This document shows, piece after piece, positions 56,941 to 64,000 of a DNA stretch of 64,000 bases. The notes under the pieces were generated by a model, which did not search any database, was not told where the DNA came from, and saw nothing but the letters and a program-made list of their open reading frames with translations. Each line of letters opens with the position of its first letter. The stretch's first letter is position 1. Origin of the DNA: Wurfbainia villosa (taxonomy: Eukaryota; Streptophyta; Magnoliopsida; Zingiberales; Zingiberaceae); the NCBI GenBank assembly GCA_025175895.1, contig CM045990.1:58405704-58469703 (forward strand), read 5' to 3'. The position numbers and the translations under genes are program-made.

Positions 56941-57367
56941 AGTTCGAACTAATCGGCTACTCCGATTCGGATTATGCCGGTAGTAAACTCGATAGAAAGA
57001 GCACGAGTGGTTGTTGTCAACTACTCGGCTCGAGTCTAGTGAGTTGGTGCGATGGAAGCAACATTGTGTTGCCTTATCTACCACCGGCGAATACATCGCG
57101 ATGGGTGAGTGTGTCACTCAACTTCTTTGGATGAAGCACACTCTCCGCGACTTTAAGTTAGACTTTACGAATACTAAACTTCACGTAGATAACATTAGTT
57201 CAATTAATCTTACCAAGAATCCAATATGTCACTCTAGGACCAAACATATAGAAGTCAAACACCATTTCATTCGAGAACATGTGGCCAACGGAGCCATACA
57301 ACTCGAGTACGTCGAATCGAAATCTAACCTAGCAGACCTATTTACTAAACCCCTACGGCGAATTTAG
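56941..57367 (+). pseudogene. E1 RNase H
   Basis: Starts GYSDSDYAGSKLDRKSTSGCCQ (first Asp) in the frame of RT, shifts near 57045, and continues in another frame with KQHCVALSTTGEYIAMGECV (one residue fewer than usual around the catalytic Glu), HVDNISSINLTKNP (Asp), KHIEVKHHFIREHV and LADLFTKPL. A TAG at 57365 ends it. Confidence 0.85.
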
Positions 57368-58185
57368 TCTATTAAGGCGAAAATTGGGCATGTCGTAATA
57401 GAATAAGAACTTGCAAACTATATTTTCTTACTACTATTTCTTATTTTTCATTTTGATGGAACTAGCATAGGACAAACCTTAGATATCATGCACCTATAGA
57501 TTTAAAGAGCCAGTACATCTCACAACACATAGGACTAATGTGTTTGTGTACTTAGCCACATAGATGGGCGTGAGATGTTAGGACCCTACTCCAGGTTCCA
57601 AGATGTAGATCAAGTGCGTCAATATGAACCTCGGAGTATAAATATGCAACTAATATTAACCAACTCTAATCAGGACTTGTTGATAATATCATTTCAATCA
57701 AGTCAAACTAGAGTTGAACATTTAGATGAATTATTTTCACATACTATTTTCAAAATCATCATGCTTGGACTTAAGGTTTTCTTAAAACCCCCCCCCCCCC
57801 CACTTTTTCATGATTTATGTCAAAAGGGGGAGAAAGAGCCAAAGTTAAGGGCCAAAGTTAGGGTTCAATTTCAAATTTTAACTTTGATTCTGGCCTAAGT
57901 TAAGGGGGAGTAAGGTTTAGGTTTTAACTCTTCGGAATTGAATACTTTAATGGCCTAAGTTAAGTAATTCCATTTACTTAACTCATTACCTTTTGTGTTT
58001 GGAGAACTAAAAGTCTTTTTCAAGTACTCACCCTCGGTCAAGGGGGAGGTTTCCTCAAGGGGGAGTACTTGAAGAAAATCCTTACTACTCCAACTTAATT
58101 TTTTTTTCCCATGCACATTATTCTTCATGCTTGCTATTTACTTAACTTTGTATGTGGGTTTGCCATAAATCAAAAAGGGGGAGAT
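57368..58185 (+). other. E1 3' non-coding region with multiple polypurine tracts
   Basis: Tracts AAAAGGGGGAGA (57822), TAAGGGGGAGTA (57900), AAGGGGGAGG (58040), AAGGGGGAGT (58056) and AAAAAGGGGGAGAT (58172-58185). A 14-C run is at 57788-57801. Multiple tracts support a Sirevirus identity. Confidence 0.75.
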
Positions 58186-59256
58186 TGTTGGTGCAGTGGG
58201 CACCTAAGTCGAACCTAAGTTTTGATTATAGCAAACGATACAAAGTTAAGCTTATATTGTTATCTCACGAGCTAAATCAAGTGTGCAGAAAAGTCTCAAT
58301 GCTGGAGCTGAAGGCTAGCGACACCCGGAGGAAGCCGCGGTGGTCGGGCGACACTCGAGTGATTTCGGAGGGAGCCGATGGAATCGAGTGGAAGGCCGGA
58401 AGCAAAAGCAACACGTAAGTATCGAGGTAAGCTCGTGTGTGTGAGCGTAAGTGAAGTCGTATCCTCTTTACGGGGATGATCTTAAGCGTAGATCCGACCC
58501 AAGACATCTCATAGGTGGTCTAGGTCGAGATCGGACGGTCGAAGACCGTCGGAAGTATGTTTTTGTTGAGCTAACTTTGACTTGCGGAAGCATCGATCAT
58601 TGCCGGCTTGGAGGACTCATCATTGTCATGTATCGATCGATCGAGAAGGTCATCAATCGATCGATGCTACCATCGATCGATGATGATGGCCATGACCATC
58701 GGATCTCCACCTCAAAGCGGTTTGGTGTCCATTTGTGATTGGTTGAAGACCCACTCGAAAAGGGGCTCAAAGGCTATAAAAGGAGGGCCAAACCTAGGGT
58801 TTTAACAACAATTCTAAGCTTCCAAAAAGTCTCCGCAAAGCTACCGACAACAACGTGCTTCTTCTTCTCCGACGTCTAGGTTTCATTTCCTTTATTTTTG
58901 TACGTCGGTTTTAATTTTAGTGTCGTTGCTCATTTACATTCTTCGAAGCTATTTTTCTATCGTAACGTGGAGAGGGGGAGTGTCCCTCTACCTCAAGTTT
59001 TTTTGTATCGATTAACTCCTACCTCCAACGAGGAGGAGTTTGTTTAGTAATTTGCCCTCCGTGCGTGGTCAAGGACCACTAGGGCCTTGGAGTAGTAGCC
59101 TACGGCTACGAACCAAGTAAAACCTTTGTCTCTCTTGTTTTTACATTTACATTCCACTGCGATTAATTATCTCTTGAGTTTTTAACACAAACATCGAAAA
59201 AGAAAAATTTTCTATCGCTATTCACCCCCCCCTCTAGCGCTCATTTTGATCCAACA
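58186..59256 (+). repeat. E1 3' LTR, 1071 bp
   Basis: Pairs with the split 5' LTR; the first 370 bases are nearly identical to 41798 onward. TATAAAA at 58775-58781. The palindrome cluster is replaced by ATCGATCG-type sequence (58590-58700). Confidence 0.9.
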
Positions 59257-59639
59257 AATATGACAGTTCCTTACCGTCCGATCTCGACCTAGACCTTCCA
59301 TTGGAAGTCTTAGTCGGATCGCCGCCTATAATCATCCACGTATGGAGGACATGACCTTACCATCTCTCTTCTCACTTGTGCTTACCTCCGGTCCTTTCTG
59401 ACTAATCACTTAGCTTTAAGTCTCCACCTGGGTTCTTCAACTCCAACGAATTTCTCTCAATGTCGCCCGACCACCACGGTTTCTCGACTCGAGATTATCC
59501 GTGTATTGCTGACCTTCGACTTAGCTTAATCATTTCATGCACACTTAATAGAGAATATGAGATAACGATAAGACCTTAACTTTGGGTCTTTGTCATAATC
59601 AAAACCTAGGTTCGATTATCCGGTGGCCCTGCACCAACA

Positions 59640-61111
59640 ATCTCCCCCTTTTTGATTTATAGCAAACTGACACAAAGTTAAGGGAATTTAAAGCATAAAA
59701 CAAATGAAGTAAATGATATGATTAAACGTTAAAAGATTTTTCAATACACTCCCTTAAGGCTACCTCCCCCCTTAACCCTAAGTGAGTTTTTGAAAAAGAT
59801 ACTTTAATTTTTTAAAATTCGTGTTACTCCCCCTTAACTTTTCTCTCTTCTCCCCCTTTTGCCATAAATCAAAAACAAAGGTTGGGGTTGTATATATAAA
59901 GTAGGGGTTTAAAACAAAACAAAGTGTTATAAGTGTAGCATGCATTATTAAGGAAGGAAATCAAATGTAAGTCCAAGCATGCATCTCTGTGTAGTTAGGT
60001 AGGTTGGTTCGAGGTATATCCCTCTGCACCAACAATTGTAAGACTTGTTTTTGAAACATAATTTTCATTTCAAAATACTATAAGTTTATTTTCAAAAATA
60101 CTTTAAAAGTTTTTGATATAACCCTTAAGGTTAGTTTGCTCCCCCTTAGTTAAATACATAGGGTATATAAAAGATTTTAGGGGGTGCTAAACTTGGCCTA
60201 GAGAGTATTAGCCAAACAAAGTTATAATTACTCGTTAAGTGCAATAATTGAGAAAACAAGTACTTATAGTTTTGAAAGCATATTGAAAAAGTTATGGTAT
60301 GTGTATTTCAATTATCCTTAACACCTCACCTATTCTATGTGTTTGTGAGATGATTTCAATTTTACTTGATTAAGTTTTAGTGTTTTGAAGCTAATCAACT
60401 TTGGGTTAGATTCGGATTTAACCCTTAGCTCATCAAGTAAACTTTTCAAGATATTGGCTTCTAGGTCGTGGTGAGGCACAGAGGCCTTCTTTGATCAGAA
60501 CAACGATCACTTCCTTAGACAAAGCCAAATTCAAGAAATTGATTACTTGAGTCACTTAAGATTACTTCATGATCTAACTAGTTTAGAATACGGCGAGGTA
60601 GCTTCAGCTAGTTCAACTCAGCCAAGTGCACCAAGCTAGATACGCCTTATCTAGATCGAATACATGAGACTTTATTTCCCTAACGTACTATCATCTCGCC
60701 TCATCCTGATACTATGTTAACAAAGTTGACTAACTATTTGTCCTATCAAGCCATTCTAAAATTTAAAACAAAATTTGATCATGCAATAATTTCACTAAGA
60801 AAGCGGTTATACTATTTTAGTACTAGCTCCCCCTAGACCATTGAACTGATATGGTCTATCCACATAGTGGACTTGATCCAGGGGAATCCAATACTTATTG
60901 GTCCTTATATGTGAGGTTAATAGAATTTGGGGACCCATGCTTGGAATCTTTGATGACTATGATTTACAATAGACATGTAAGATCTATTCGTAGTCTTTGA
61001 ATTAAACCCGAGTCCCACTTTGTTGTACACGACTCTCTGAGTTCCAAGAAGTCGATTAAGATTCTTGGATCCCAATGAGAACCTGTACAACCTAGTCTCG
61101 AGCTCTTGAAC
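59640..61111 (-). other. E0 3' internal non-coding region; pol absent
   Basis: Read leftward from gag: the WVPK-type Gag C-terminus remnant (60990-60840), the spacer matching 45775-45840 of E2 (60540-60440), then purine tracts (CTCCCCC on the plus strand at about 60829, 60138, 59852, 59824 and 59641). No protease, integrase, RT or RNase H sequence is present between them. Confidence 0.7.
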
Positions 61112-61705
61112 TCATCCTTTCAAGAGAGAATTCTCTTCCTCAAGTTTTTCAACTTGAGTTGAGTTTCCCTCTTGAACATGACTAGTTGAAGAGGTTAGAG
61201 TAGCCTCTTGCTTGAGGGTTTCAACCTCCTCAAGCAACAACTCAACCCTAGAATTGGACTTAGTTAGTTTCCTACTTAACAACTTAATTGCATGGTACAA
61301 ATTTGCAATTAGTGAACGACTTACCTTAATCTTTTCTTTTGACCTGGCTTTAAGTCTTGTCTCGAACTCATCATCGGACTCAGACTCGGACTCTACCGGT
61401 TTCACCATGAGTACCAAGTCATTATTTTGATCTTCTTCCTCCTCCCACATTGCGTGAAATGCTGGCTTGGATTGAGATGGCTTGTTCTTGAGATTTGGGA
61501 ACTCCGACTTATAATGGCCCTTCTTGTTGCACCAGTAACATGTGTATGTTTGTGGGGGTTTCTTGTTCTTCAATCACTCTCATTTATTTTTGATTATCCT
61601 CCGAACTAGACTGACTATCTCGGCCTCTATCTCCTCCTCATATTCTGATTCGGATTCTTCTTCTTCGGGAGGTAGTTTGCTCCTTGCTCTTGGTCTTCTT
61701 TGTCC
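61112..61705 (-). pseudogene. gag: E0 gag, C-terminal half
   Basis: 61573-61112 is open for 153 codons. Residues 12-25 are a zinc knuckle with Cys, Cys and His in place but Phe for the last Cys. An acidic stretch follows, then a coiled coil (SLIANLYHAIKLLSRKL ... LLLEEVETLKQ) collinear with 44887-45180 of E2. 61574-61705 carries the preceding acidic segment in shifted frame. D cuts gag at 61705. Confidence 0.8.
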
Positions 61706-62872
61706 TATTAGTTATATATGAGAGATGTTCTAAGGAAATTGCCTTATGTTTAAACCATTTATATGATAAATAAAGATTCACTATTCGAGTATACATGTTT
61801 TAATGTAATTGATTAGATTTTAAACTCATTTACTGAATGTCCACAATACGATTCACAGCATGAGAGAATTTGTGATTGGATCACAACTAGTGAGTATCTC
61901 TACATGTGTAATTGTGATGTATTGGAATTATCCCTAGTCGATGAATTGATGGATTTGGACATCATCAATTAGGTCGAGACTAGCACGAGGTATACTCCTT
62001 GGTGTATCCAAGCAGCTAATTCTCATTGGCTAGAGACATTGTGATGTCCAGAGTTAATCGTGGATGCTAGTTATGGTAACTAGTTCATTGGAGTGACAAG
62101 CTATAAGACTTCATATGGTTCTCTGCATATATGGATATGTCAATGAAGTTCTTATTGCAACTTAAGTGTGATGGTCCTTTGACTTACGGTATTCAAGTCA
62201 TCTTGGTCATGAAGACTTATGCTTTGACATCTTAAGCAAGCATCTCTGAGGAGATGTAGACCCGGGATGATTGGGTATAAGTCAAAGTGACCGAAGGTGT
62301 TTGAATAGCCTATAAAGGATTCACCACTCCTTGCGAGAAGATGTATATCCATGGCCTCTCGTCGGATTGTACTAAAGTCTTTGGCCAAAGAATTACCTGT
62401 TTAGAGTAAGGTACTCTTGGATACATTTGCAGTAACTAGAATCCGTAGGACGACGAAAAGATACTTGGGCTAGGTGTAAAACTTCATATGGTTCTATGCA
62501 TATATAGATATGTCAATGAAGTTTTTACTGCAATTTAAGTGCGATGTTCCTTTGACTTGCGGTATTCAAGTCATCTTGGTCATGAAGACTTATGCTTTTA
62601 CATCTTAAGCAAGCATCTCTGAGGAGATGTGGACCCGGGATGATTGGGATTATGTCGAAGTGATCGAAGGTGTTTGAATAGCCTATAAAGGATTCACCAA
62701 TCCTTGTGAGGAGATGTATACCCATGGCCTCTCATCGGATTACTACAAAAGTCTTTGGCCAAAGCATTACAAGTTTAGAGTAAGATACTCTTGGATACAT
62801 GTGCAGTAACTAGAATTCGTAGGATAAGGAAATGATACTTGGGATAGGTATGACGTTGTCAGTGTTAGTAAT
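61706..62872 (+). mobile_element. D5: D LTR (5' part) in E0 gag
   Basis: Begins TATTAGTTATATATGAGAG (TGTTAGTAATATATGAG in D6). It matches the reverse complement of the solo D from 36723 leftward. It is cut at 62872 by D6. An internal ~373-base segment is duplicated. The rest of the LTR lies beyond the window. Confidence 0.8.
62108..62857 (+). repeat. 373-bp direct tandem duplication within D5
   Basis: 62108-62480 and 62481 to ~62857 both run from ACTTCATATGGTTCT to a CTTGGG(C/A)TAGGT end. D6 and the solo D have this segment once. Confidence 0.85.
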
Positions 62873-64000
62873 ATATGAGAGATGTCCTAAGGCAATCGCC
62901 TTATGTATGAACCATTTATATGATAAATGAAGATTCACTATTTGAGTATACATGTTTTATGTATTTGATTGGATCTTAAACTCATTTACTGAATGTCCAC
63001 GATACGATTCACAGCATGAGAGAATTTGTGATTGGATCACAACTAGTGAGTATCTCTACATGTGTAATTGTGATGTATCGGAATTATCCCTAGTTGATGA
63101 ATTGATGGATTTGGACACCATCAATTCTGTCGAGACTAGCACGAGGTATACTCCTTGGTGTATCCAAGCAGCTGATTCTCACTGGCTGGAGACATTGTGA
63201 TGTCCGGAGTTAATCGTGGATGCTAGTTATGGTAACTAGTTCATTGGAGTGACCAGTAGTAAGACTTCATATGGTTCTCTGCATATATAGATATGTCAAT
63301 GAAGTTCTTACTGTGGCTTAAGTGCGATGTTCCTTTGACTTGCGGTATTCAAGTCATCTTGATCATGGAGACTTATGCTTTGACATCTTAAGCAAACATC
63401 TCCGAGGAGATGTGGACCCGGGATGATTGGGTATAAGTCAAAGTGATCGAAGGTGTTTGAATAGCCTATAAAGGATTCACCACTCCTTGCGAGGAGATGT
63501 ATACCCATGGCCTCTCGTCGGATTGTTACTAAAGTCTTTGGCCAAAGCATTACATGTTTAGAGTAAAGTACTCTTCGATACATGTGGAGTAACTAGAATC
63601 CGTAGGACGAGGAAATGATACTTGGGCTAGGTGTGACGTAGTCATCCTAGTGGGGACTGACACAATAGACCATGTCCTGAACCAAGTGGGTATAAGATGA
63701 GTGAAGGGAATGGGGCACGATTCATTCGAGCTACTGAAGGGTTTCAGAAATAGTTCTGGATCAACCATTGATCTTTTCGGTTAATTGGGGATCATGATGT
63801 ACTACTAGGTGCCACTCATGATCGTTCTATAATTAATGGTTAATTATAGACGGCCAACATAAACCGAGAACCTATTTGGTCACACGCTGGCAGTGTAATC
63901 CAAAGGATTTAAAGCGAGCTTGAGAATGAGATTCTCAGACCGAGAGAAACTATGTTTGGTTGGACCAAACATAAAGCGAGCATGAAATTGTTTCAGTCGC
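62873..64000 (+). mobile_element. D6: D LTR inserted in D5, runs off the window
   Basis: TGTTAGTAATATATGAGAG start at 62873, preceded by GTCAG (62868-62872), the candidate target duplication; its partner would be outside. Collinear with the solo D. Small minus-strand frames here recur in other D copies but I do not call them genes. Confidence 0.8.

Larger units (their letters stand above)
41798..59256 (+). mobile_element. E1: full-length Sirevirus-type element carrying E2
   Basis: Exact duplication AATAT (41793-41797 and 59257-59261). The 5' LTR is 41798-42286 plus 51070-51690, the 3' LTR 58186-59256. Primer site at 51693, gag from 52190, then protease, integrase, RT and RNase H to 57367, then several polypurine tracts. 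It sits in the E0 3' LTR in the opposite orientation. Many small indels break the frames, yet RT and RNase H are near complete. Confidence 0.92.
5826..59639 (-). mobile_element. E0: 3' LTR of a minus-strand family E element, in three pieces
   Basis: The LTR consists of 5826-5952, 41228-41797 and 59262-59639, about 1075 bases once F and E1 are removed, matching the other E LTRs (1063-1110). The element's LTR start lies at 59639 (CCAACA on the plus strand) next to a purine tract (59640-59655), and the LTR end at 5826 (TGTTGG). A minus-strand TATAAAA is at 41558-41564. Because the purine tract adjoins it, this is the 3' LTR. The internal region lies to the right and the 5' LTR is beyond the window. 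The possible target duplication TTAGG (5821-5825) cannot be checked. Confidence 0.85.

Noticed and set aside
1..64000. tRNA or rRNA genes
   Set aside because: The only tRNA-related sequences are primer sites complementary to tRNA 3' ends; no cloverleaf or rRNA block was recognised.

Overview
This window is nuclear plant DNA made almost entirely of nested LTR retrotransposons. I found no convincing host gene, rRNA, tRNA, CRISPR array or bacterial feature. The plant assignment rests on Ty1/copia elements with initiator-tRNA-Met-type primer sites (TGGTATCAGAGCC), on Sirevirus-like families with several GGGGGAG tracts before the 3' LTR, and on one Ty3/gypsy-like element with a TGGCGCC-type primer site. 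I cannot name the species. The letters A-F below are my own family names: A is a copia family with ~1.9 kb LTRs, related to the BARE/Angela group; B and E are Sirevirus-type copia with ~1.1-1.2 kb LTRs; C is an LTR-like block of unknown family; D is a long-LTR family (~2.2 kb) seen only as LTRs; F is gypsy-like and lacks pol.

Left block (1-5558). An old nest. A D-related LTR (4439-5558) was hit by a B element (3060-4438). That in turn was hit by a minus-strand A element (A0, 1-3059), which has the C block (918-2500) inside it.

Main block (5826-64000). A minus-strand E element (E0) lies under everything to the right. Its 3' LTR is split into 5826-5952, 41228-41797 and 59262-59639. F (5953-41222, duplication ACAAC) and E1 (41798-59256, duplication AATAT) both sit in that LTR. 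F carries A1 (8729-25384), a solo E LTR (27366-28433, GTAGG) and A2 (28998-40852, TACAT). A1 carries B1 (12993-18515, CAAAG). A2 carries a solo D LTR (33421-36723, GTTAG), which carries a solo E LTR (33546-34608, AGTAC). E1 carries E2 (42287-51064, GCCAT). E0's internal region (59640-61705) keeps gag but not pol. It is interrupted by a D LTR (61706-62872), which is interrupted by another D LTR (62873 to the window end). The deepest point is five insertions down.

Coding state. Only the Gag of B1 (14243-15976, 577 codons) is a long intact frame. B1 has no pol, so it would depend on enzymes made elsewhere. A1 holds two tandem copies of a ~2.58 kb gag-to-RT segment joined at 19875/19876, giving an open RT-Gag chimeric frame. 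All readable family A gag copies share one internal deletion. E1 and E2 have full gag-PR-IN-RT-RNase H order but are broken by many small indels. These cluster in C/G-rich CNG-type contexts and may partly be sequencing error.

Regulatory features in the LTRs include TATA boxes, a TATA box inside a covarying inverted repeat in family B, CAGTCGACTG palindromes in B and E, and a 27-bp minisatellite upstream of the TATA box in family A.
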